Assembly: GCF_000284295.1 (NCBI RefSeq) | Contig: NC_017093.1 | Coordinates: forward strand, 1,364,001-1,428,000 | DNA length: 64,000 nt | Direction: 5' to 3' | Source: Actinoplanes missouriensis 431 | GTDB lineage: Bacteria; Actinomycetota; Actinomycetes; Mycobacteriales; Micromonosporaceae | Shown: piece after piece, positions 1 to 7,899 of the stretch | How positions within the stretch are numbered: the stretch's first letter is position 1 | Layout of the letters: each line of letters begins with the position of its first letter | Notes under the pieces: generated by a model | Databases searched by the model: none | What the model was told of the DNA's origin: nothing | Seen by the model: only the letters and a program-made list of their open reading frames with translations | Program-made: the position numbers and the translations under genes

Positions 1-1
1 C

Positions 2-988
2 CATCTGGACGAGACCGCCGCGACCACCGTACGGGCGTCGGTCGTCTCCCGTCGCCGGCACATGGTGGAGGCACTGGCCACCCTCGTGCGACGCCGCCCG
101 CTCGACGACAGCGAGGTCGCGGTGCTGACCGCCGCGATCCGGTTGCTCTCGGCGCGGGAGACCGGCGTGCAGCCGACGCTGGCCGACGTGGTCAAGGTGA
201 TCGAGACCGGCCCCGAGGAGGTCCGGCAGGTCACCCTCGACCGCGGTGACGAGGCCGAGTACCGGCGCGCGACCGACCCGCTGATGCGGACTCTGCTGGC
301 GGTGCTGGACGGCTCGCTCGGTGCGACGTTCGACGGGCAGACCACCACGCCGATCGAGCTGGGCACCAGCGCGGTCTGCGTGGACATCTCCGGCATCGAC
401 AGCGCCGACGAGGCGCTCGTCGCGGCCGCGCTGATGTCCGCGTGGGCCTACGGCTTCGCCCAGGTGGAGGCCTCGCACCTGCTGGCGGACCTCGGACTGG
501 GACGCCGCCGCGAGTATTACGCGATCATGGACGAGCTGTGGCGGGCGCTGCGTGCCGGGCCCGGCCTGGTCGACCGGCTCGACGGCCTGACCCGGCTCTC
601 CCGCCAGCAGGGCACCGGGCTGGCCTACATCACCCACTCCATGGACGACCTGGAGGCCCTGGCCAGCGACGCGGACAAGGCCAAGGCGCGCGGCCTGGCC
701 GAGCGGTGCGCCGCCAAGCTGCTCGGCGGGCTCTCCCGCGACCAGCTCGGCAAGTTCGGCCGGGTGGTCGAGCTGAGCGCGGCCGAGATCAACGAGGTGG
801 TCGGCTGGGGCCAGCGCGAGGGCTGGAGCGCCGGTGGTGGTTCGGCGAAGAGCCGCGCCGGGGTCGGCAACTTCCTGCTCAAGATCGGATCCCGGCCGGG
901 GATCCCGGTGCACCTGGCACTCACCGAGATCGAGCAGGAGCTCGGCAACACCGACAAGCGTTTCGGCATCGGGTTGGTGGAGGCGTAA
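2..988 (+). CDS. VirB4/TraC-like conjugation ATPase, 3' part only (5' end outside window)
   Basis: The reading frame is open from base 2 and runs to TAA at 986-988, so only the C-terminal 328 residues are visible and the start lies upstream. A hydrophobic strand ending in YYAIMDELW (bases about 515-541) reads as a Walker B Asp-Glu, and YITHSMDDLEAL after it fits the sensor/motor region of VirB4-like secretion ATPases. The Walker A half is missing because it would lie upstream. The next gene starts 3 nt after the stop and encodes a VirD4-like coupling ATPase, which supports a role in a conjugation or type IV secretion-like machine at the membrane. The substrate is unknown. The family call rests on Walker B plus context, so a related FtsK/HerA ATPase is possible. 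Confidence 0.7.
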   Translation, partial: HLDETAATTVRASVVSRRRHMVEALATLVRRRPLDDSEVAVLTAAIRLLSARETGVQPTLADVVKVIETGPEEVRQVTLDRGDEAEYRRATDPLMRTLLAVLDGSLGATFDGQTTTPIELGTSAVCVDISGIDSADEALVAAALMSAWAYGFAQVEASHLLADLGLGRRREYYAIMDELWRALRAGPGLVDRLDGLTRLSRQQGTGLAYITHSMDDLEALASDADKAKARGLAERCAAKLLGGLSRDQLGKFGRVVELSAAEINEVVGWGQREGWSAGGGSAKSRAGVGNFLLKIGSRPGIPVHLALTEIEQELGNTDKRFGIGLVEA

Positions 989-991
989 GCG

Positions 992-2785
992 ATGGCACGC
1001 AGTGGACCGTCCAGCGGCAGCGGTGAGCAGGCCGCCCTGTTCTTCGGCGGGATCGGCCTCGCGGTACTCGGCGTGTGGGTGCCCTTGCAGATCGCCGACC
1101 CGCCCGGCTACGACGGCGCCGGCCCGGTCGGCGCCGTCCTGAGCCTGTTCACCGGCAAGGTCCAGTGGACCGGCGAGTGCACGCTCGTGCTCGTCGCCGA
1201 GCTGCTCGTGCTCCTCACGCTGGCCGGCGCCGGGTGGCTGCTGTGGCGGCGGCTGCGTGGCCGCCGCCCGAGGATCGACCGCAAGGCCCGGCACATGGCC
1301 CGTCGCGGTGACCTCGATCGGCTCACCCCCGAAGCGGTCCGGGCGAGCGCGGCCCGGCTGCGTCCCAGCCTCACCGAGCCGATCAGCCCGGCCGACAGCG
1401 GCATCCCCCTGTGCGAGGCACTGCCCAGCGGTACGCCGTTGCGCCTGGACTGGGAATCCACCGGGCTCGACCTGGCGGGCCCGCGCCGCGGCAAGACCAC
1501 CACCCGGATCATCCCGGGCATCGTCGAAGCACCCGGTCCCGTCCTCAGCACGAGCAACAAGCCGGACGTGCTGGACGCGACCCGCGGCGTGCGGGAGACC
1601 AAGGGCAAGGTGTGGATCGGCGATCCACAGGGCCTCAGCGGCATCGACCAGGAGTTCTGGATCGACTACCTGCGGCCCGTCACGTCGATCACCGACGCCC
1701 GGCGGCTCGCCGAGGCGTTCTCAGCGGGCGAACGCACCGACGGCAAGAACGAGTGGGATCTGTACGCCGAAGCGCTGCTCGCCACCCTCATCCTGGCCGC
1801 GGCCGCCTCCGGCCGGACTCTGCTCGACGTCTACGACTGGACCACCAAGCCCGGAGACGATGAACCGGCGCTGTTGCTGGAGCAACACGGGCACGGCGGT
1901 CCGGCCAGTCCCGCCTCCGCCCTGTGGGGCAACATCAACAAGCCGGACAAGTTCCGGGGCTCGATCTACGGCACCGCCCAGGAGATGCTGGTCTGCCTCC
2001 AGGAACCCCGCTATCAGCGATGGGTCACCCCGCAGCCGGGCCTGCCCGAGTTCAAGCCGGAAGAGTTCGTGGTCAGCACCGACACGCTTTACCTGGTCAG
2101 CGAGGGTGGTCCCGGATCACCGGCGCCCCTGATCGCCGCGCTCGTCGACGCGGTCCACGAGGCGGGCAGCAGGGCCGCCATGCGGATGCCGGGGCGGCGC
2201 CTCGATCCGCCCCTCCCTTCGTTCCTGGACGAGGTTGCCAACATCGTCCGGATCAAGCGGCTGCCCCAGCAGTTCAGCTTCTACGGCAGCCGTGGCCTGC
2301 CCATCGTGGCGGCGCTGCAGAACTACGCCCAGGGCGTCGGGGTCTGGGGCAAGGAGGGCATGGAAGCGCTCTTCGCCGCCACGAACGTGGTCACCTACAG
2401 CGGCGGCATCAAGGACCCGACGTTCCTGCGCATGATCTCCGAGCTGATCGGCGATCGGGACGTGATGGTCCGCTCGGTCTCGACCGGCCGTAGCGGCCGG
2501 TCGGTCTCGCAGCAGACCCGCAAGGAGCGGATCCTGACCGTCGCCGAGCTCGCCGCCCTGGCGTTCGGCCGGACCATCGTGATTCCCTCCGGCGCCCCGG
2601 TGGTCCTGGGCCGCAGCATCCCCTGGCAGGAAGGGCCGCACGCCCAGGCGATCCGGGACTCGCTCGCCCGCTTCGACCCGGCCGGCGAGCACTACGACGC
2701 CGGGCTCGCACCGGTGCCGGATCTCGACCTCAACGTCGCCGCGGACCTCGACTCCGTGTTCGGTGAAGGGAGCAGCTCACGATGA
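992..2785 (+). CDS. VirD4/TraG-type coupling protein (T4CP ATPase)
   Basis: Predicted 597-residue membrane ATPase that would recruit DNA or protein substrate to a conjugative channel. Two N-terminal hydrophobic segments (about residues 13-30 and 62-86) are followed by a basic stretch and a cytoplasmic motor domain. The Walker A motif is GPRRGKTTT near residue 166 and the Walker B is PSFLDEVANI near residue 411; the sentence between them (STSNKPDVLDATRG) is typical of TraG/TraD coupling proteins in actinobacterial integrative elements. It starts 3 nt after the VirB4-like gene and its last codons overlap the DUF4913 gene by 4 nt (ATGA), so the three genes form one operon. No relaxase or mating-channel genes are in the window, so the type of element cannot be decided. 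Confidence 0.88.
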   Translation: MARSGPSSGSGEQAALFFGGIGLAVLGVWVPLQIADPPGYDGAGPVGAVLSLFTGKVQWTGECTLVLVAELLVLLTLAGAGWLLWRRLRGRRPRIDRKARHMARRGDLDRLTPEAVRASAARLRPSLTEPISPADSGIPLCEALPSGTPLRLDWESTGLDLAGPRRGKTTTRIIPGIVEAPGPVLSTSNKPDVLDATRGVRETKGKVWIGDPQGLSGIDQEFWIDYLRPVTSITDARRLAEAFSAGERTDGKNEWDLYAEALLATLILAAAASGRTLLDVYDWTTKPGDDEPALLLEQHGHGGPASPASALWGNINKPDKFRGSIYGTAQEMLVCLQEPRYQRWVTPQPGLPEFKPEEFVVSTDTLYLVSEGGPGSPAPLIAALVDAVHEAGSRAAMRMPGRRLDPPLPSFLDEVANIVRIKRLPQQFSFYGSRGLPIVAALQNYAQGVGVWGKEGMEALFAATNVVTYSGGIKDPTFLRMISELIGDRDVMVRSVSTGRSGRSVSQQTRKERILTVAELAALAFGRTIVIPSGAPVVLGRSIPWQEGPHAQAIRDSLARFDPAGEHYDAGLAPVPDLDLNVAADLDSVFGEGSSSR

Positions 2786-3261
2786 GCCAATCGCTCATGC
2801 GGTTCGACGAGGTCCTGGCCCGTCTCAGCGGCGAGCATGACGGGCCGGGTGAAGAGCCGGACCCGATGGTCGCCGACGGTGCGGAACCGGTCTACCGGAA
2901 CGTCGACGAGTGGGTCCGTGACGTCTTCGTGCTGTTACTGGGTGACCTGAAGATCCGGACCGAGGTCGGGCGCGGCGACGGGCTGAACTGGTGTCCACGC
3001 TGGTGGGGGCACCCGCTGGCGCTGGACCGGATGGAATCGCTGTGGCGGGCCTGGGAGGTGCTGCGCCTGGACCCGGGCACCGGCATGTCGGTCTGGTACC
3101 GCGACCACTTCGCCCCTGCGCTGGCCGACCTCACCGGTGACGACGGGCCGTTCCGCAGGTGCGACAAGAACCGGCACAGCGATGCCATCCCGGCCGCGCC
3201 GGCGGTACCAGCACCGGATGCCGTGCTGTCCCGCTTCGCGGACAAGGCGCCCCCGGCCTGA
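2782..3261 (+). CDS. DUF4913 family protein
   Basis: A 159-residue soluble protein overlapping the coupling-protein gene by 4 nt, so probably translationally coupled. The centre (VYRNVDEWVRDVFVLLL, then a Trp-rich CPRWWGHPLALDRMESLW and an Asp/His-rich WYRDHFAP stretch) matches my memory of DUF4913, a family found beside actinobacterial conjugation genes. The C-terminal 30 residues are Ala/Pro-rich and probably disordered. Function is not known; the context suggests an accessory role in transfer, perhaps by contacting the coupling protein. It converges on the ParA-like gene with a 44-nt gap. Confidence 0.75.
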   Translation: MSQSLMRFDEVLARLSGEHDGPGEEPDPMVADGAEPVYRNVDEWVRDVFVLLLGDLKIRTEVGRGDGLNWCPRWWGHPLALDRMESLWRAWEVLRLDPGTGMSVWYRDHFAPALADLTGDDGPFRRCDKNRHSDAIPAAPAVPAPDAVLSRFADKAPPA

Positions 3262-3305
3262 CACCTCGTGTGCAGGCCGGGGGAGCCGGCGCGGGTGCCG
3301 GCGGG

Positions 3306-4412
3306 TCAGAGCCCGTCGGCGACCGCCGCCGTCACCTGGAGCCAGGCAGCGTGACTGGCCGGGGAGAGCGCGTCGTACGCGATCGGGCCGCCGGCGATCA
3401 GAGCGGGGTCGTACGGAACGTCGATGACCTCGCGGGTGAGCTGCCCGAAGTGGCGGTGCAACCGGGCCCGCAGCACCTTGTCAGCGGTCGCGGCCGGGTC
3501 GGCCAGGACCGTGACGGCGTTGGCGACCAGATCGCCACGGCCGGAGCTGTTCAGCGAATCGGCCATCCATGCCGCACTCTGCGAGGTGTCCTCACGCACG
3601 GTGGAGACGATCACCAGCTGGTCTGCCGCGTCGACGGCGGCCTCCCAGTTGCTGGCCCGCATGTTGTTGCCGGTGTCGATCACCATGACCCGGTAGAACC
3701 GGCTCAGGGTCCGGTGCAGGGAGTTGAAGGCCTCGGCGTCGATGCTGGCGGAGGACTCGGCGTCCTCGTCGCTGGCGAGCACGTCGAACTGCGCGTCGCC
3801 CTGCGACCGCACGTAGTTGTCGAGGTCGCCGACGCGGGCGCTGCGGACGTCGGCGAACCGGTCGAGGTCGCGCAGCAGGTCGACGGCCGTGTTGTGGTGC
3901 CGGGCGGGATTGGCTCGCCAGCCCATGGTGCCGCGGGTCTCGTTGTCGTCCCAGCCCAGCACGTAGCCGCCCCGATAGATCCCCAGGGTTCGGGCGATCA
4001 GCAGCGTGGTGGTGGTCTTGAACGCGCCGCCCTTGGGGTTGACCACCACGACGGTCTTGGGACCGTTCAGGCTGCGCTGTACCGCGGCCACCGCGGTGCG
4101 GTGACGCATCTCGGCGGGTCCGGGCCCGAGCGAGATCACACCGCCGGAGGCCCTCCGGACGGCCGCCCGCCATCCGACCTTGGCCGGACCGGTGGGCGGT
4201 GCCGGGCGGTCGGCGAGCAGATCGTCCAGTGTGGGCACGGCGGCCTTGGCGCTCTTCTTCGCCGGGACGGGTTCGGGCTCGGGTGCTTCTACCGGGGTCG
4301 TCTCGGCGTCCGGAGCAGGCTGCTGCTCAGGAATGCCTTCCCTCGCAAAGATCGTCTCCACGGCTCCGGTGTCTTCCACCCACGGCGGGGTGCCCCCGTT
4401 GTTCGCTGACAT
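3306..4412 (-). CDS. ParA/MinD-like P-loop ATPase with Pro-rich N-terminal arm
   Basis: A 368-residue protein. The first 120 residues are Pro/Glu/Ala-rich and look disordered. The ATPase domain opens with the deviant Walker A NPKGGAFKTTTT near residue 125, characteristic of ParA/MinD/Soj proteins; DTGNNMRASNWEAAVDAAD later in the domain fits switch II. I place the start at the ATG (4412) because GGAGG lies just upstream; a GTG 51 nt further upstream has no comparable site. It is the last gene of the antitoxin-zeta toxin operon, with a 54-nt gap after the toxin gene. Likely roles are partition or polar placement of a conjugative element, or spatial control of its secretion machine. No ParB gene is visible. 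Confidence 0.8.
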   Translation of the reverse strand: MSANNGGTPPWVEDTGAVETIFAREGIPEQQPAPDAETTPVEAPEPEPVPAKKSAKAAVPTLDDLLADRPAPPTGPAKVGWRAAVRRASGGVISLGPGPAEMRHRTAVAAVQRSLNGPKTVVVVNPKGGAFKTTTTLLIARTLGIYRGGYVLGWDDNETRGTMGWRANPARHHNTAVDLLRDLDRFADVRSARVGDLDNYVRSQGDAQFDVLASDEDAESSASIDAEAFNSLHRTLSRFYRVMVIDTGNNMRASNWEAAVDAADQLVIVSTVREDTSQSAAWMADSLNSSGRGDLVANAVTVLADPAATADKVLRARLHRHFGQLTREVIDVPYDPALIAGGPIAYDALSPASHAAWLQVTAAVADGL

Positions 4413-4466
4413 GTCGCCTCCGGCGCGGTGATCGGCAGGTCTGGTATCAAATGGTTCCGGCACGGG

Positions 4467-5447
4467 TCATCGACTTTGGTCGTCGCCCTTCAGCGGACGG
4501 GTCGGCGCCGACTGCACGGAGCGCCGGGGCGCGGCCGGCGTGGCCTGCGGACCCGGCAGTCCGGTGGCCGGGGCGGCGCCCTTCTCGGGCGTGGCGAACG
4601 GCAGCGCGAGCTTGCCGATGCTGGCGAGCTCGTCGTGCCAGGCAGGGCCCATCTCCCGTCCGAGTTTGGCGAGCGTCCTGGTGAACGCGCTGGTCTCCTC
4701 GGCGGTCCAGGGCCGGTTGCGCTCGATGTCGATGGTTCGCGCGATCGACCGGTCCGGCCATCGCCAGTTGCCGCCGTCCGTCAGCTGATTGGTGATCAGC
4801 TCCTGGTTACCGCGGCGGTAGACGGTGGCGGCATCGACGATGCGGTCCTGATCGATCGCCCGGGCCGCGGCGGCCACCCCGTGGTACGAGGCGTCGTGAT
4901 TGCTCTGCGCGGTGAGCCGGCCGTGACCGAGTTCCTGCACCTGGTCGTGATAGCGGTGCACGATGCCGAGCCGGCTCAACGCCTCCGGCACGGCCATGAT
5001 CGCGGCTTCCACCCGGTAGCCCTGTGCACGGAACATCGCGGCCGGTTCGGCGAAGTCGCCCGGGTCCCGCATCGTCGTCTCGATGATCACATCAGCCCGC
5101 TTGCCGATGAGGTGTTCCTCGGCCATCGCCATCCAGCGCCGGCCGTCCATGCTGGTGTAGGGCGCGGCGTTCCGGTCGTCCTCGGCGAGCAGGCGGCTGT
5201 ACTCCGGATGGAACGGCTTGTAGAAGTCGCTGTTGACCACGGCGGCGCCACCGCGCTGGTCGAGGTGGTTCTTCACCGCCTCGGTGGTACGTGTCTTGCC
5301 GGCGCCCGGCTGGCCCGCGACGAACACCACCACCGGATCCCGCTGCGACGGTGCCCTCAGCAGTTCGGACGGGACGATCCGGGATTGGAAGATCAGCTTG
5401 GAGTCGGCCTCGCTGAGCAGGTACCGAGTCGGATCGATATCGCTCAT
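4467..5447 (-). CDS. Zeta-toxin-type kinase
   Basis: A 326-residue P-loop kinase of the zeta toxin/PezT superfamily. VFVAGQPGAGKTRTTE (Walker A, near residues 40-52) opens the domain. A conserved Asp in NSDFYKPFHP and a second motif ending in ADVIIETTMRDPGDF match the substrate and nucleotide sites of zeta toxins, which phosphorylate UDP-N-acetylglucosamine in the studied cases. A 110-residue C-terminal extension beyond the kinase fold has a Pro/Ala-rich tail. Its start overlaps the upstream small gene by 4 nt, the usual antitoxin-toxin arrangement. Whether it is toxic here or a housekeeping kinase of the mobile element is not decided by the sequence; the larger actinobacterial zeta proteins are less well studied. 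Confidence 0.82.
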   Translation of the reverse strand: MSDIDPTRYLLSEADSKLIFQSRIVPSELLRAPSQRDPVVVFVAGQPGAGKTRTTEAVKNHLDQRGGAAVVNSDFYKPFHPEYSRLLAEDDRNAAPYTSMDGRRWMAMAEEHLIGKRADVIIETTMRDPGDFAEPAAMFRAQGYRVEAAIMAVPEALSRLGIVHRYHDQVQELGHGRLTAQSNHDASYHGVAAAARAIDQDRIVDAATVYRRGNQELITNQLTDGGNWRWPDRSIARTIDIERNRPWTAEETSAFTRTLAKLGREMGPAWHDELASIGKLALPFATPEKGAAPATGLPGPQATPAAPRRSVQSAPTRPLKGDDQSR

Positions 5448-5746
5448 GCCGCCTGGGCCCTCAAATCCGCGATCAGGGTCCGGTACCGGCTCACCACGGC
5501 GTCCAGGGCTGTGGCATCGGCCGAGCTCAAGCCGTTACGCGCATCGATGCAGGCCTTCTGCGCCTCGCTGAGCTGTGCCTCACGTGCGGCGTCGCCCTGC
5601 TCGGCGGCTTGGTTGATCAGCACGGTGTAGGCGGCGACGGCCTGGCCGATCGCCTCCTGCGCCACCTCGTAACGCACCGCCCGATCGTTGTCCCAGTCGA
5701 ACGCCGGCAGCCCGGCCAACACCGATGGTTCCTGCGGAGTATCCAT
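5444..5746 (-). CDS. Small helical protein, candidate antitoxin of the zeta kinase
   Basis: About 100 residues, predicted almost all helical (EAIGQAVAAYTVLINQA, EAQLSEAQKACIDARNGL) with no membrane segment. The 4-nt overlap with the downstream zeta-kinase gene suggests coupled translation and a fixed ratio of the two products. Start chosen at ATG 5746, which has GGGGGAAAGG upstream; a GTG 15 nt earlier is weaker. Classical epsilon antitoxins are also small and helical, but I see no clear sequence match, so the antitoxin role is inferred from position alone. A dyad lies about 30 nt upstream (5776-5801). Confidence 0.6.
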   Translation of the reverse strand: MDTPQEPSVLAGLPAFDWDNDRAVRYEVAQEAIGQAVAAYTVLINQAAEQGDAAREAQLSEAQKACIDARNGLSSADATALDAVVSRYRTLIADLRAQAA

Positions 5747-5775
5747 GAGCCTTTCCCCCACTTCCTGAGCTCATG

Positions 5776-5801
5776 GGGCGGAAAAGGACTCCATTCCGCC
5801 C
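5776..5801. promoter_or_regulatory. 8-bp-arm inverted repeat upstream of the antitoxin-toxin-ParA operon
   Basis: GGGCGGAA (5776-5783) is repeated inverted as TTCCGCCC (5794-5801) with a 10-nt spacer. It sits 30 nt before the putative antitoxin start, so it could be an autoregulatory operator or a leader hairpin. Confidence 0.45.
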
Positions 5802-5947
5802 GATACGACGTCAAGCATTGATCTTCCTATGGATGGGCAGTCTATACAGGACTTTCCTGCCTCCTCGGGGCGAACGGCAGGCCCGGAGATCCGCTACCAC
5901 AGCGACGACCGGCTTGGTCGCCGACTCCACCGTCCGGCGGCCCCCGG

Positions 5948-6391
5948 TCACCGCGGGCTGAACCGCTCCACGAACCTCCGCTGCCACGGCGTCTCGACCG
6001 CGCGGGGATGATAGTTCCGCCTGACGAATGCCACTGCCTCGCGCGGCTGGACCCCGTCCAGCACCGCGAGGCAGGCCAGCGCGGTGCCGGTCCGTCCACG
6101 ACCGCCGCCGCAGGCCACCTCGACCCGCTCACCCTCGCTGCGGCGCAGGCTTTCGATCAAGACCTTCTCCAGGTACGGGGGGTCGCCCGGCAACCGGAAA
6201 TCCGGCCATCTCACCCAGTGGCTCTCCCAGCCGAACTCGGGCGGCGGTGAGCCGAGCAGATAGACACCGACCTGTGGCGGATGGCCGGACGGCATGGCGT
6301 CCCGCAGGCCACGACCCCGGACCAGGCGCCCCGACGGCAGCCGCAGCACCCCGGCGCCGGACGGCTCCCACGCGACCGTGACGCTGACCAT
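5948..6391 (-). CDS. Protein-tyrosine phosphatase-like protein
   Basis: A 147-residue protein with the CX5R phosphatase signature in ACGGGRGRTGTALACLAV (around residues 93-110), which gives catalytic Cys, Arg and Thr in the right order. An upstream RWPDFRLPGD segment offers the general-acid Asp of dual-specificity or low-complexity PTP folds. Start ATG 6391 gives a compact domain; the frame stays open far upstream only because it runs antisense to the MFS gene. It is divergent from the MFS gene with a 45-nt gap, so the two probably share a promoter region. Substrate unknown. Confidence 0.78.
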   Translation of the reverse strand: MVSVTVAWEPSGAGVLRLPSGRLVRGRGLRDAMPSGHPPQVGVYLLGSPPPEFGWESHWVRWPDFRLPGDPPYLEKVLIESLRRSEGERVEVACGGGRGRTGTALACLAVLDGVQPREAVAFVRRNYHPRAVETPWQRRFVERFSPR

Positions 6392-6436
6392 TTCCCGATC
6401 GTAGTCAGGGCCGGCGACCCGTAGGGTGGTCCCCTT

Positions 6437-7672
6437 GTGAGCGCGATCGTCGAGACCTTCCTCCCCGCCCGGCTCGGTACCAGCTTTCGATGGCTGCTCG
6501 CCTCCTCCTGGACCACCAACCTCGGTGACGGCATCGCCGCGGCCGCCGGTCCGCTGCTCGTCGCCTCGCTCAGCCGTGACCCGATCCTGATCTCGCTGGC
6601 CGCGCTGCTGGGCTGGGCGCCGCCGCTGGTCTGCGGCCTTTACGCCGGGGTGCTGTCCGACCGGTACGACCGCCGCCGGATCGTGCTGATCGCCAACGCG
6701 GTGCGGCTCGTCGTGCTCGGCACGCTCGTCGGCCTGCTCGCCACCGGACACCTCACGGTGCACGGCGCGCTGATCGGACTCGGACTGATCGCGACGGCCG
6801 AGGTCTTCGCCGACAACACCACCGCGACCCTCACCCCGATGCTCGTCCACCGCGACGACCTGGTGATCGCGAACGCCCGCCTGCAGACCGGTTTCATCAC
6901 CCTCAACCAGCTGGCCGGGCCGTCGCTGGGCGCGGTGCTCTTCGCCGGTGGCCGGATCTGGCCGTTCGTCACCGAGACCCTGCTGGTCGCCGCCGGGGTG
7001 CTGCTCGTCGCCCGGGTCACGCTTCCGCCGCACGGCCGGTCGGCCGCCCTCTCCGCGAAGCCGGGAGGCGTACGGCACGAGATCGCCGAGGGGATCCACT
7101 GGGTGATCCGGCACCCCGCCGTGCGTACCCTCTGCCTGACGATCTTGATCTTCAACCTGACGTTCGGGGCGGCCTGGTCGGTGCTGGTGCTCTACGCCAG
7201 CGAGCAACTGGGGCTCGGCGCGATCGGATTCGGTCTCATCACGACGGTCTCCGCGGTGGGCGGCATCGTCGGGACGGCCTGTTACGGCTGGCTCACCGCG
7301 CGCCTGAGCCTCGGCGACATCATGCGGATCGGCCTGGTCATCGAGACCCTGACGCACCTGGTCCTCGCCGTCACCACCTCGCCGTGGATCGCGCTGCCGG
7401 TCTTCTTCGTGTTCGGGGCGCACGCCTTCGTCTGGGGCACCACGTCACGGGTGGTGCGCCAGCGCGCCGTGCCGCAGCACCTGCAGGGCCGGGTGGACAG
7501 CGTGAACACGATCTGCGTCTACGGCGGCCTGGTGGTCGGCTCGGCCGTCGGTGGCGTGCTGGCCACGCATCACGGCATCGCGGCGCCGTTCTGGGTGGCC
7601 TTCGCCGGTTCCACGGTCTTCCTGATCCTGCTCTGGCCCCAGATGACCAGAATCGCCCACCAGGAGCCCTGA
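6437..7672 (+). CDS. MFS exporter
   Basis: A 411-residue major facilitator with about twelve hydrophobic segments. The loop after the second segment carries SDRYDRRR (near residue 73), the MFS motif A. Overall layout resembles the EntS/MFS_3 exporters of siderophores and drugs, but the substrate cannot be read from the sequence. It starts with GTG and is divergent from the phosphatase gene. The 228-nt gap downstream holds the putative argS leader. Confidence 0.85.
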   Translation: MSAIVETFLPARLGTSFRWLLASSWTTNLGDGIAAAAGPLLVASLSRDPILISLAALLGWAPPLVCGLYAGVLSDRYDRRRIVLIANAVRLVVLGTLVGLLATGHLTVHGALIGLGLIATAEVFADNTTATLTPMLVHRDDLVIANARLQTGFITLNQLAGPSLGAVLFAGGRIWPFVTETLLVAAGVLLVARVTLPPHGRSAALSAKPGGVRHEIAEGIHWVIRHPAVRTLCLTILIFNLTFGAAWSVLVLYASEQLGLGAIGFGLITTVSAVGGIVGTACYGWLTARLSLGDIMRIGLVIETLTHLVLAVTTSPWIALPVFFVFGAHAFVWGTTSRVVRQRAVPQHLQGRVDSVNTICVYGGLVVGSAVGGVLATHHGIAAPFWVAFAGSTVFLILLWPQMTRIAHQEP

Positions 7673-7806
7673 CCCCTCCCGCGTGTGGAGTTCGGGTGCG
7701 CGGCGCGCCGGAAATCCACGCGCGGGTGCGGGGGCGCCTCGGTATCGTCGGTGCGTGTTCTGCTTCAGCGTGCGACGCCGGCGTTCCTCGGACCGCCGCT
7801 GAAGCC

Positions 7807-7890
7807 ATGCGCATTCCCGGCGGGTCGTCACCCGCCGGCAGCGCCCTGAGTCGCCGGTCGACCCGCCTTCGTTTCCTGACGAATCGATGA
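7807..7890 (+). promoter_or_regulatory. Possible Arg-rich leader peptide/attenuator of argS
   Basis: A 27-codon ORF starting ATG (7807) and ending TGA (7888-7890) has six Arg codons, five of them in the last 12 codons (residues 16, 17, 20, 22, 27). Its stop codon overlaps the argS ribosome site and the argS start follows 9 nt later. Two hairpins are nearby: GGCGGGT-CGTC-ACCCGCC inside it, and GCTTCAGCG/CGCTGAAGC just upstream. Arg-rich frames are frequent by chance in G+C-rich DNA, so this is tentative. Confidence 0.35.
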
Positions 7891-7899
7891 GGCCGACCA

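Noticed and set aside
6392..7423. Upstream in-frame extension of the tyrosine phosphatase
   Set aside because: It runs antisense through the MFS gene and is full of His/Asp/Arg runs typical of a shadow frame.
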